From assembly GCA_020091685.1 (NCBI GenBank), contig CM034613.1, positions 10,200,331 through 10,264,330 of the forward strand: DNA of 64,000 nt, given 5' to 3'. A program made the translations under genes and the position numbers. This DNA comes from Lutjanus erythropterus. Taxonomy: Eukaryota; Chordata; Actinopteri; Lutjaniformes; Lutjanidae. Numbering within the stretch: the stretch's first letter is position 1; each line of letters begins with the position of its first letter. Below the pieces are notes generated by a model. The model was not told where the DNA came from. It worked only from the letters and a program-made list of their open reading frames with translations, and made no database searches. Positions 48,890 to 58,964 of the stretch are shown here, piece by piece.

Positions 48890-49680
48890 TGAAAGTTTTA
48901 AGATGTTGAACACAACCTCTGTAACCTTAGAGAGGATTAGACCAGACGATGCTGCAGCAGCCACTTCAGGAAAAGGAAAAAGAGTAGATTAAGAGTGGCA
49001 AAACATCAGCTGGTCCAGTGAATCACAGTTTCTGCTGGAGATGGTTCAGTGAACCTGACCATTGCAGTTACTGCAGAGGGCTGCTGGGATGAGGTGCAAC
49101 AGGATGTTTGAAGCTTCAACGCGCAGCTGAAAAGTCAACATGAATTTTGTTAGCACGGGTCTCAATCCATGTGGAACATCCAGCACCCTGATGAAAGCTA
49201 CTATCAACGTAAAAAGGGAATGTGACCAACTATGTGCATGTAATAATTAGGGACATATCGATCTGATTCACCTCTATTGGTGCCGATCATTAAAGGTGCT
49301 ATACACAACATTTATCCAAAAGGTTGCTGTAGAGCACCAGCAGCTCAATAAAGTTGGGGGAAAAAATGTCATCAGAACTCACACTGGTCACAAAACAGTT
49401 ACATTAGATGAAATATAGATCAATATTCTGTTAATCTATATTTCTGAATGAGTTTTATCAAATGAATGTTTACGAATCAAAGATCTGGTGATAAAATGAA
49501 TGATAAAATGGTCTCTTCTCAGTCAATAATGGTCGATGTCCTTGGTCTTTTTGTTTTTGGGCACAAATGTGTCAAATGTCAAATCAAACCTTCGGCTAAA
49601 TAACAGACAAAGAAGGCAGCAAAGAAGCAGAAGTGTCAGAAGACATTAAGTTAACAGACACAGCACTTGTGACATGTGAG
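48890..49680. other. Non-coding sequence without recognised gene
   Basis: No gene or named repeat recognised. Confidence 0.4.
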
Positions 49681-49699
49681 TCTGTCTGTGTGCCTCTGG

Positions 49700-50100
49700 A
49701 TCTCTCTCTTATACCACAGTGCTAAACATCAGCTCCCTCATCAAAAAGCAGTTTAAGAAATTCAACTTGCCAAAGACGATGATGGTGCACTTCTACACTG
49801 CCATCATCGAGTCCATCCTCACCTCCTCCATCACCACCTGGTATGCTGCTGCCACTGCCAGAGACCAGGGCGGACTGCAGCGTATAATTCGCTCTGCTGA
49901 GAGGGTGATCGGCTGCAACCTGCCATCCCTGCCGGACCTGTACACCTCCAGGACCCTGAGACGTGCAGGTAAAATTGTAGCCAACCCCTCCCATCCCAGA
50001 CACAAACTCTTTGCAACACTGCCCTCCAGCAGGAGACTGCAGGACCAAAACCTCTCGCCATAAGTACAGTTTCTTTTCTTCTGCAACTGCCCTCGTCACC
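49700..50100 (+). pseudogene. LINE reverse transcriptase C-terminal fragment
   Basis: A frame open from about 49,695 to 50,063 reads FNLPKTMMVHFYTAIIESIL, then ITTWYAAATARDQGGLQRII, RSAERVIGCNLPSLPDLYTS and HPRHKLFATLPSSRRL. This is the region after the catalytic core in the non-LTR reverse transcriptases that are abundant in fish, just before the end of ORF2 (recalled pattern: FY-TIESVLT-SIT-W, RIIRSAERIIG, HP-H-LF--LPSGRR). The catalytic motifs and everything upstream are missing. A one-base shift after about 50,058 continues the family pattern (KYSFFSSATALV). It is a 5'-truncated copy. The clade is not settled. The minus-strand frames over the same bases are shadows. Confidence 0.8.
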
Positions 50101-50106
50101 GTTGCT

Positions 50107-50142
50107 CATGACTCCCACTTGAAGCTTCAAGTGGGAGTCATG
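50107..50142. repeat. Perfect 36-bp palindrome
   Basis: The sequence starts CATGACTCCCACTTGAAG and ends with its exact reverse complement, CTTCAAGTGGGAGTCATG, with no spacer (axis at AAGCTT). It lies just after the LINE coding fragment, so it may be in the element's 3' region or mark an insertion or rearrangement at its end. Confidence 0.95.
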
Positions 50143-50144
50143 TG

Positions 50145-50570
50145 ACTTACGTAGTTCAACATAACTCAGGTTTGGTATGCTTGTCGTTCCTGTTACTCTT
50201 TATGGGAGTAATTGACAATCAACCTTTTAAGTTGTTAATAGATATGAGGATGTGTTGCACATTTTTCTCAGCATGCATTTAGCTAAAATATATAACTCAT
50301 CTTCTTTAGGTGCTGTCATTTCCACTCACTTTTAAGAAAAGATATGAAACCGTAAAGAATAAAAGTCAAAAGTTCCACAAGAAAATCCCAAAACTCAAAA
50401 GAGAAAACTGAAGCTCTGAAAATAAACATAACATCTTAGTTTCAGTATGATGAAGATACCTTTGAGGAGGACACACGCGTCATGTTGCTCCAGACTGCTG
50501 CTAAAAGTCTGAATATATTCTTAGTCAACCTGTCTTGTTAAAAAGGTTTAAAATAATGTCACTTGTCTTC
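50145..50570. other. Non-coding sequence without recognised gene
   Basis: Nothing recognised. Confidence 0.4.
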
Positions 50571-50573
50571 TGC

Positions 50574-50804
50574 AAGAATGTAGAAACATGGTGCCCCTAT
50601 AGCTCAGTTGGTAGAGCGTGGGCACCATGTATTGAGGCGATCGGTCCTCTACAGCGGCTGCCGGTTTGATTCCCGCCTGCGGCCTATATGCTGCATGTCT
50701 CTCTGCCCCCTTTACTGTCATATCTTCAGCTGTCCTATCATAATAAAGGCAAAAAGCCCAAAAAATAATCTAAAAAAAAAAAAAAAAGAATGTAGAAACA
50801 TGGT
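50574..50804 (+). mobile_element. tRNA-derived SINE with 19-bp target duplications
   Basis: The body runs 50,593-50,785. Its head keeps RNA polymerase III promoter boxes: A box TAGCTCAGTTGG (50,600-50,611) and B box GGTTTGATTCC (50,663-50,673). A body with 'CTGCATGTCTCTCTGCC' and ATAATAAAGGCAAAAAGCCC follows, then an A-rich tail. It is flanked by the exact direct repeat AAGAATGTAGAAACATGGT (50,574-50,592 and 50,786-50,804), the mark of LINE-driven retroposition. Intact boxes and perfect duplications indicate a young insertion. The head is not a functional tRNA gene, because extra bases lie between the boxes. The wording matches a SINE that I remember as common in percomorphs. Confidence 0.9.
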
Positions 50805-51239
50805 CATTTTCTTCATTTTTCCAGCAGGTATTATTCCGTATAATTTGACTGTTAGAGCAAAATGGCACACAGAAGAGCAACCTCTTGTTCGGCTATTACA
50901 GAAATAGCTCCCCTCTTGTCTTCTCTGTGCATCCTATGATTCCACTCCACACCTCTCTCACACCAGTCCTCCTCCTCCTGCTGCAAAAATAGCACTTTTA
51001 CCTTCAAGAGAGCAATTACACCGATTACCCCAAGAGGAAAAATTAGCATTATTCACAAATTCAGCTTCATGTACATAATGATATAGTTAGGGTCAGAGTA
51101 GCTACATATGGTGACTGTCAGATGGCAAGTAAGACTTGAAAGCTGGTGGCCAATAGCCATTTGTTACTTAAGTTGACATGACAAATTACATATGGTCAGT
51201 TACATAAGCAGCGGGGCAAGTTTTTTCACATCTTAAAGA

Positions 51240-51420
51240 AGTAATAGTCAAAAATACAAAAGTTTTGAAGACTTTCAAAATTGCATTGGAATGTGTCACT
51301 TCAGTTCTGTTAATATGGAACTACAGCCAGTTAGCTTAGCTTAGCACAAAGACTGGAAACAGGGAAAAGGTTAACAAAATCCTCTAAAACTCACTAAATT
51401 AAAGGGATAGTCCTGATTCC
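51240..51420 (+). repeat. Fragment of common fish dispersed repeat
   Basis: 'CCAGTTAGCTTAGCTTAGCACAAAGACTGGAAACAGGG' (51,326-51,363) is a phrase that I remember from a frequent teleost dispersed repeat. Class unknown. Confidence 0.5.
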
Positions 51421-51479
51421 TCAACAGCGTTATCTTTTCCCAAAACTTGTCTTTGGCTAATTCACAAAACTGACTTTTG

Positions 51480-51608
51480 CAGTTTTTAAGCTTTTATTTG
51501 AAAGTACAGCTGACGTTATGACAGGAAGGTTGCGACAAGTTGGACCACTGCAGAGGCCTCGATACACAGGGCACACGGTCTACCACCTGAGCTACCACGA
51601 CACCCCCA
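51480..51608 (-). mobile_element. Degenerate tRNA-derived SINE, antisense
   Basis: On the minus strand it reads GGGGGTGTCGTGGTAGCTCA, then GGTGGTAGACCGTGTGCCC and 'GAGGCCTCTGCAGTGGTCC': a tRNA-like head with A box TAGCTCAGGTGG but with the B box lost. It ends in AATAAAAGCTTAAAAACTGC. It is an older relative of the SINE at 50,593, with no clear target duplication. Confidence 0.6.
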
Positions 51609-51677
51609 GAACTTCCTGTTCACAGTTTTCATAGGGACTATTTGTCTGGTAGAAAGTAGTTCCAAGGAGAATGTCAG

Positions 51678-52336
51678 CGGCCGGGGGACGACTCATTGTT
51701 CCAGCAGTCCATTATTCCGAAACCCCAGTAGACCAAAAATGTCCCATTGGACTGTGACCCCATTTTTGTGACAGACCATTAACCCGAAAACAAATGCCCA
51801 TTGCTTTGAGGGCCCTTTGTTCCGAAAATACACACTCTCCCTGGAGTTTTTTTGCACTAATATCTAAGTATATTTGAATCTGTAAATGTCATGTGACTTT
51901 GTTCAAGTAACCTTTGTCATCATTGTACACTGTAAAGAAAACATAGAATTAAACTAAAATATCCTTGTTCAAGTGAAATGCAAAAACAATAAATTTACAG
52001 ATATGTTCAGTAAAGCTTTTGCAGAGAAACACTGTTATTTCACAGATTATATATTATGAAATGGTTGCAGTTTGGTTAGGTCTAGGCAACAAAACCGTTT
52101 CATGAGATTTAGGAAGAGATCATGATTTAGATCATAATCATACATCAGTTAAGTTACTAATGTAAGTTTGTGATATCAGAGTGAGTATTTTCAGAACAGC
52201 AGGACTTCAAAGCAATGGGAATTGGTTTTCAGGATAATGTCAGACAAATGGGCTTCTGGTCCAATATGACATTTTTTTAACTACTCGGGTTTCAAAATAT
52301 TGAGCCATCAGAACAATGACATGACACCCGCAGCCG
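51678..52336. mobile_element. 659-bp DNA element with ~160-bp terminal inverted repeats
   Basis: The left arm (51,678-51,838) and right arm (52,180-52,336) are imperfect reverse complements along their full length. Left landmarks are CTCATTGTTCCAGCAGTCCA, 'TTCCGAAACCCCAGTAGACCAAAAATGTCCCATTGGAC', 'CAAATGCCCATTGCTTTGAGG' and 'TTCCGAAAATACACACT'. The right arm, reverse complemented, gives 'TGTCATTGTTCTGATGGCTCA', 'TTTTGAAACCCGAGTAGTTAAAAAAATGTCATATTGGAC', 'CAATTCCCATTGCTTTGAAG' and 'TTCTGAAAATACTCACT'. The 340-bp centre includes 'GGTTAGGTCTAGGCAACAAAACC'. No coding capacity. It is a non-autonomous DNA transposon; the family is not named. Confidence 0.7.
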
Positions 52337-52344
52337 AGTCTGTG

Positions 52345-53215
52345 GACTGTCCAGAGTAATGAGAAAACTGTTCCTGTGAAGAGAGGCTGCTGTTGAATAT
52401 GTTTAAATGTAAGTTTATAATTCTCCGAGCACTGCAAATAACAAAAAAAAAAACAAGAATAGGTCAAATTTTTAAATTGTAATTTAGGTGAACTGACCAT
52501 TTAAAGTTGCCCTAGTTATCGGTGTATTTCACATGAGAGATTAATGCACTTGGCTTTTTTCTGTCTGTGGTGTTCTGGTCCATTTAAAGTGGGACTCAGT
52601 CGGTAAAATCTGATGTCATACATTTCCATACACTAATCAAAACTGGGAAACATTTGAATCAGGTTACTATCAATCAGGTCTTATCAAACTGCACCACACA
52701 CCCACACAGCTCTGATGACGCAGACAAGCAGTTTTTGATGCTTATTTAATCATGAATTTTTAACATTACAGTCATATTTAAGATTTCAAACCTGATATAT
52801 TAAATGTACTTACTTTCTACCACTAATGGTGCAGATATATTGATTTTGCACCCTTTAAATATTCTCAGTTGATTATGACAATGCCAAGAAAACACAAACA
52901 TTTAGTCATTTCTGAAATAACTTCTATTTTAAAAGGACGTTTTTGCAGGTATGCTGTTTTTCTTCACACTGATGGTGTCAAGTAATTATGAAAATGTGTA
53001 AACACAACCAATCTGTCTTTTAACCTGTTTTCTGTATGAGGAGTGGAAGTACATTAGAGATGAAAACTGAGGGCTGAATAAAATATTTAAACCACCTCCC
53101 TTGGGGACAAATCAGAAATATACCAACAACATCCTTAATGGTTTTCCAGGAATGAAATAAAACAGTTTGAGGCTTATTTCAGAACTGTGTGGGTGTGAGC
53201 ATTTATGATCCAAAG
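52345..53215. other. Non-coding sequence without recognised gene
   Basis: Nothing recognised. Confidence 0.4.
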
Positions 53216-53219
53216 ACAA

Positions 53220-53242
53220 TGTGTGTGTGTGTGTGTGTGTGT
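53220..53242. repeat. (GT)11 microsatellite
   Basis: Eleven GT units. Confidence 0.9.
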
Positions 53243-53529
53243 TGTGAACCGGTGAAGTGTCATCTAAAAAAAGCACTTCCAGAAAGTCACTGGCTCGTGT
53301 CTCTCAGAGGCAATATATCCTCGCCGCCAAACAAAAGGTGACGGGGAACTGCAGCTAATCCCATTACTGCGAGGCCAACAGGGAGCTGACAACACGTCAG
53401 GCAGGCGAACACATGCAAACACAACACTGCACATAAAACACCAACCAACGGGGAAGTGAAATCCATACAGTGTCTGGAGAGATGGTGAGAGCAGTTCAGG
53501 GAACGGTTGGCCGAGTGCCCAGTTAGCAA

Positions 53530-54375
53530 AATCTGGTTTCTAAAATGTTCTGGGAATGTTTGCTTCTGATTCTGGGAACTGAAAGTTCTCTGGATGTTAA
53601 AATTAGAAAGTCTTTCCTAATTGAAACCAAATTTACTGTTACATTTCCAGAACTCTCTGGCAAAGTTGGTTGAATGTTCCGGGAAGGTTACTTGAATGTT
53701 TCCCTTTAGTTTTCCCTAAATGTGTGAAGTTTTACAGACATAAAAAATCTTACTGTTACATTTCCAGATCGTTCCGGGAAGGTTGGCTTAGTGTTCCAGG
53801 AAGGTTACTTGAACATTCCCCCGAATTTATAAGTTTGCCTTAAATTAAACTAATATTACAGTTATAGTTTCCAAAATGTTCTGAGAAAGTTAGTTGAGTA
53901 TTCCAGGAAGGTCACCCAAACGTTTCCCCTTCACGTTCCCTGGAGGTTAAAATCTTAAGTTACATAAAGGCCAACAGTTTGGTAACATTTACAGACTGTT
54001 CTGGGAAGGATAGTTGAGGATACTTTAATGTTTCTCCATAATGTTCCCTGGATGTTAAAAGTAGTTTTTACCAGTAACAAAGTAATGTGTGGTTATGTTC
54101 TCAGAATGTTCTTGAAAGCTGAATGTTCCCCTTAACTTCACTTATGTGTTACATTCAGGTAAGGTTAGGATGTTTGGAGCATTAACTAGAAGGCTGACTA
54201 AAAGACACTACAAAACTTTCCAACAAAAAACATTTTTTCATGGGTTTATTAAAATGTTTTGGGAGCGTTATGTTGCACAAAAACATTTGCACAACATTCT
54301 TAAAATGTTGCGGGAGGGTTACGTGAATAGAAACCTGTAAAATAAAGTTTCAGGAATGTTATGGAAACGATATGT
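53530..54375. repeat. Tandem array of about 110-118-bp units
   Basis: Units carry TTACATTTCCAGA, then 'GTTCTGGGAAGGTT', 'TTGAATGTTCC-GGAAGGTTACTTGAA' and 'GTTCCCTGGATGTTAAAA'. Equivalent landmarks fall near 53,636, 53,753, about 53,862, about 53,983 and about 54,091, giving 110-118-bp spacing and about six degenerate units. The tail (54,190-54,375: TTAAAATGTTTTGGGAGCG, then CACAACATTCTTAAAATGTT) uses related words. GGAA/TTCC words are very dense. A short relative is at 28,935. Confidence 0.75.
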
Positions 54376-57335
54376 GTTGTGATGTGAGCTCACACAAATT
54401 CGCTGAAGCCAAATTGGGTTTGACATAAAGAGTAAAGTCGACGAGACAAAACGAGACAAAAAGGGGCCGCAATTACAATACTGACATTGTCCTGCTTAAA
54501 CCATAAAATGTGTGTAATCTATCTCCTGGATGACAGCTACGATCCAAACAGACCATAATTTCAGTTTAGGGAGGGTTGCCATGACAACAACAGCATCCTC
54601 TGTGTCTCATATTACGGCCCATTGTCAGTCAGAGTGGCCCTTAAAAGGGAATAAATTCAATCCATCCTTGGCATCTTGTCCTTCATCTTTTGTTTTATAT
54701 TCATAGAAAAGACGAGGTGCGATTTGTTGAGCCAAGGCTCCTTTTTATCAGCGGCATCAGATTCCTTTGTCCCTGGCGACTCTTGACTTTATTTGGACTT
54801 GGCGGTCTGAGAGGCATTAGTTGTTTGAGCGTGCCAAGTATCAGTCTGTTATTTTCTGGAGGCTTAAGCAAGTTGTCACTCTGACTGCATGGCTAAGCTG
54901 CCCATCACAACCTCTGAATATTGATGGAGGGAGGTGGTGTATGAGAAAGGACAGTTAAAGGAAAGGAGAGAAGAGAGAAAAGAAAGGAAATATCCAACAC
55001 TTGTTTTTGCTCCCATTTTTCAGGAGGTGAAGTAAGAAGACAATAGATTAATTTCTTTCAAAATGTGTCCACAAATTAATTAAAATATGTGTAAGTATCT
55101 GTAATTCTTTTGAAAATGATGTGGGGTTAGGATTAAAAAGCTGCAGGCCCTCAGGCGATCAGCAAATGCAGTCGGCATCTTTTGAACATGCGCTCAGATC
55201 AGCTGGATGCACCGCTGCAGATGACCACACCAGGAAGAGAGGAGGTGAGCTGATAAGAGCCATGCTACAGCTGGGACTTAAGGCTGCGCCTGGATAATGT
55301 CCATTTAGGAAAATGAAATGGACAAAATGGGACTCAAGCTGGCCAAAAGATGGGAAGCCAGAAACACAGAGAGACCTGCTCCACAGCACCCTGGGTCAGG
55401 CTGTTAGGTAGTTTGCACTCTGAGCTGACAGGATGCAACACACAAGACTCCTCCAGAAACGAGGGGAGGAATCCTTGAGATAAGAGGTCAAGTACTTGGG
55501 CGTAGCACAGCTGGTTCTGATGCAAAGACCCCTGTGAACCTAAAGTTCATGGACCTGGTATGCTTAATCCTGTGTCGCATAGAATGACTTTCCATTGACT
55601 CAGAATCCTGGATCTGTCAATGATGCTGCTGGCATTTTATATGGATGTGAGAAAAAACAAATGTAAATATGAGGTCAATACTGTGCTTGAAAATTTCAAT
55701 TTCCAGTATTGGAATAGAATATTATTCTTATTTTATCTATTAATTTTTTATACACTTGAAATTGTCAGACAAAACAAAAATGTAGACAGGAAATCAAAAT
55801 TTTGCTTGAAAATGACTTGTCTTTCACAAAAAATGCAATTTTCTCTTGTTTTTGTTCGAAAAGTGGTGTTTTTGATATAAATGACCGAATATTGATTTTA
55901 AAAAAATGCAGAAGCTAGAACAAAATGATTTAAAAGATGAGGTTCTGTTTATTCTTTTGACGTATTCACTGTTTACAAATTCATAAAATACCATATTCTG
56001 GGCTTATTCAAAGATTTGTGAATATAACAATAAAACGTATGCTGGCGATGACAACTTCAGAAGAAAATTCTGGCGGGGAAGGCGTTTCACTGCCTGATTT
56101 TGTCATGCTTCCCAAAATCCTCCAATTTTCCTGCAGGATTTCCACCAGCAGTGGACAGTGGGCAGATCAGGTGAAGCGCGCCTCAGTGCGAAGGAGGAGG
56201 AGAAATGTGGCACGGAGTTAACTTCTTTATGCCCCTTTGCTCCCTCCATCACAAAGTCTTTTGCCGTTTTAAGCAAACAATAAGAAAAAGACCGCAGTCA
56301 GCAGCGATCCTATTTAGCCGGTTTCAGGAAGGTAATTACCAGCAGAGCCTTGGAGTGCAACATTATCCAAAACATTCACCCTCTCCATACCGTCTTGAGA
56401 GGAGAGCAAATCAGACTCAAAGCACTCACGCAAGCACTTAGAAGAAAACGTAGGTTCACTCACACTCACACGGCTGTAATTATTCTTAAAGCCTTTTAGA
56501 AGGAGTACAGATGAGAAGCAGCAGCTGGGACTGGACTCCCAGTACCCTCCATGTTAACAGTGTTTGACTCAGACCAGCAATGTTATGTATACAGAGCCTC
56601 ATCACCGTCTGACTGAATCCAGTGATCAACACCATGTCAATATTTCAAAGCACTAAAAAGAACCACTTGTTACTTTCATACAAGGACTTGACATGCAATT
56701 AAAAAGTAATTAGCAAGTGCCACTTGTAATGATGTCTCATGTTTGAATGAAAAGACTAATATTTTAGGTTTCAATGCGGTAGAAATGTGTGTGGAGGGCA
56801 TAAATGACAGCCAGCATGATGAAAATAACTCAGGTCATTTTTCCCTTTATAAACCTAAATCAAAAAATACACTAATATCTATCCGGAGATCTTGTCGCAG
56901 ATTTTATTTAATCTAGCAGGCGCTTTGTCAGCCCCAGCAATTAAAATAATATTTGCAAATAAAGATCAATGCAGGAGATGAATCAAACTAAAATCCTCGT
57001 TCAGTTTGAATAATATTTGATCATTTCGCTGCAGTTCAGAGGATCTATTAATCTCTGCTTAACTAGCAGCACTGCAGAAAATAATGTAACAGTGAAAACA
57101 GCTTTGATAGGAAAAACATATCAAATAAAGTTCCCAATGAAACCACTAACAGGTTGCTTATTGCTAACGTGTCTCCTTTAAAAACAGACAGCTAGAGAGG
57201 GACTAATCTCACACAGTGATTCAATGGCATTTACAGAAGTCAATACTGCTGTGTGTTACTGAATAACTGTGCTTTACAGTGACTGTTTTTGTTCGCAGCA
57301 TTGGACACTGACTCTGCTAGCAGATTGTTTGTGTT
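54376..57335. other. Non-coding sequence; mostly single-copy-looking
   Basis: No exon with a recognisable domain. A purine tract lies at 54,955-54,990 and AT-rich sequence at 55,600-56,030. The part 54,480-54,900 is complex and repeat-free. Nothing is named. Confidence 0.4.
56860..57065. promoter_or_regulatory. Candidate conserved non-coding element
   Basis: A unique-looking block has ATTTAATC, AATTAAAATAATATTTGCAAAT, GATCAATGCAGG and TTAATCTC words near 56,905-57,055 (homeodomain and octamer-like cores). No frame and no repeat character. Inference from texture only. Confidence 0.18.
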
Positions 57336-57339
57336 ACAG

Positions 57340-57790
57340 TTGCTCCCATTCAAGAATAGAAGTATATACAAGCATACAGAAAATATAAGAATAGAGATAG
57401 AAATATGTAAAAATATGTTAAAAAATATGTGCATTATACAACAAAATAGAAAAAAACAGAAATAAGATATGTGTAAACATATGTAAACAACAATATATAC
57501 AACAGTGGCACACAAACAGCAATAAAACAAAAATTATGCTGAGGATGAGAATGCAAGAGTCATAAATAAGAGAATAGGTTTGTCTGAATGCACATAAATA
57601 AAATAAACAAATAAATGCAGTCATGATGCCAGTGTAACCAGTGTATTGCACTATTGAATTATTATTGCACAGATTATTAAACAGTTGAATTATTGCACAA
57701 ATAAAACCATACGATTAGATCAGTATTGCACATAGGAAGATATAAATGAAATATAAATAACAATTATTGGTTGAGCTTAACATATAGATG
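57340..57790. repeat. AT-rich 'TATTGCAC' dispersed-repeat-like region
   Basis: ATATGTAAA/ATATAAGAATA words are followed by repeated TTATTGCACA or AGTATTGCAC (near 57,643, 57,662, 57,690 and 57,723). From memory this resembles a fish repeat, but I cannot classify it. The hydrophobic minus-strand frames here reflect AT-rich sequence. Confidence 0.35.
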
Positions 57791-57799
57791 ACATATAAA

Positions 57800-58700
57800 T
57801 AAGTAGCTTAAATGTCATCATGCAGAACCATGGATGTACTATGAAGAACAGGCCTCTGGTCATGTGACAGCTTCTCAGTGGTGCATGAAGCCAACTGAGA
57901 TACAGTGGTTTAATCGTGCAGCTCTTCGAGTCTTTTCAAATGATACTGAGCCGAATGAATCAAATTCTGATATCTGAAGAGTCATTTTTGTGGGGATTGT
58001 GACGGTCATAATGTACGTCTACGGGTAAAAAAAAAGTGTTTTTCAGGCTGTAGTGGATCATGTCACATTGTCATTACACAGCTGGGCCACCATGTCTTTC
58101 AGGGGGCTTGAACCAAATACTAGTCACTTAATGGTGGTGATGTTGAGTGATTCGAACATGAGCTTTTTACTTTCGGTGACTGCATTCACACATCAAAAAT
58201 CATACAAGTGGTGATTGTGAAGATCATCCTGCTGAACAAAACATCTAAGTATTTCATATTTTTGTTTGGCACAGAGATTATTTTCTGCACTTCCAAATTC
58301 CAAAATCCGATGGAAAAATCCCATTGCTTTTATTCTTTTTAGTCCCTCTGGACCCCATATTGTCCCAGAGCAGCCTTTCTGTATTTCACTATATTGCCTG
58401 GGAGTGGCCATCATTTTAAAATCATCCCCAGTGTATTGATTAATACATAATTAATTAATACATAAAAAAATGCTGAGCTTTGTGTTGCCAATGCTTTAAG
58501 CGGTCATCAATAAGCGTACCTGGAAATATACATGGCAACATTGAGATCTGTGATTTTCTTCCTCCGTTAAAGCAGGACTTCACTGCCTGAGATAGACACT
58601 GTTGTCTCGACGGAGGCGCAATGCAGAGTTGGAAGGGAAGACAAAACTTCTCCACGTATATGTTCGGTGGTTTTTATCATATAGGTTGATGTTTGATGTT
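57800..58700. other. Non-coding sequence without recognised gene
   Basis: Nothing recognised with confidence. Confidence 0.4.
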
Positions 58701-58710
58701 TGTGTGGGGT

Positions 58711-58960
58711 AAAGTGTGTGTCACAGCTCCATTCTCCCAGTTTCCCTCCTGTCCCTCTGCCTCAGAAATTTTCCACTCTTCCTGCCAGCCACTCCCACCT
58801 CATCAGCCCAACTGCACTCACCTGCAAGCTCGGCTGCAGCTCATCCACAATCAGCCCAGTATATAAGCCTCTCCAGCACGCTCGCCCTTTACCTGTCTGG
58901 TCTCCTGTTGCTGAGTGCTGCATTTGGGTCCTAAACGCACCCGTCCGTGTGGGACATTTT
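58711..58960 (+). mobile_element. LTR-like element, degenerate
   Basis: It starts TGTCACAGCTCC and ends GTGTGGGACA (TG...CA). Inside are a TATA-like TATATAAGCCTCTCCAG (58,860) and the end phrase GCTGCATTTGGGTCCTAAAC (58,917), as in the 3,922-4,365 element and as I remember for fish LTRs. There is no matching 5-bp duplication at the ends that I chose, so the boundaries or the class may be wrong. The 108- and 97-codon frames here lie inside it. Confidence 0.5.
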
Positions 58961-58964
58961 TCTT

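Noticed and set aside
49722..50130. Minus-strand frames of 97-125 codons over the LINE fragment
   Set aside because: They are shadows of the plus-strand reverse transcriptase frame, which alone has conserved family motifs.
50593..50690. Functional tRNA gene
   Set aside because: The A and B boxes are present, but extra bases separate them, no cloverleaf with proper acceptor pairing is evident, and the tail and target duplications show that it is a SINE.
53530..54375. CRISPR-like array
   Set aside because: The units are diverged along their whole length, with no constant repeat and unique spacers. This is a eukaryotic tandem repeat.
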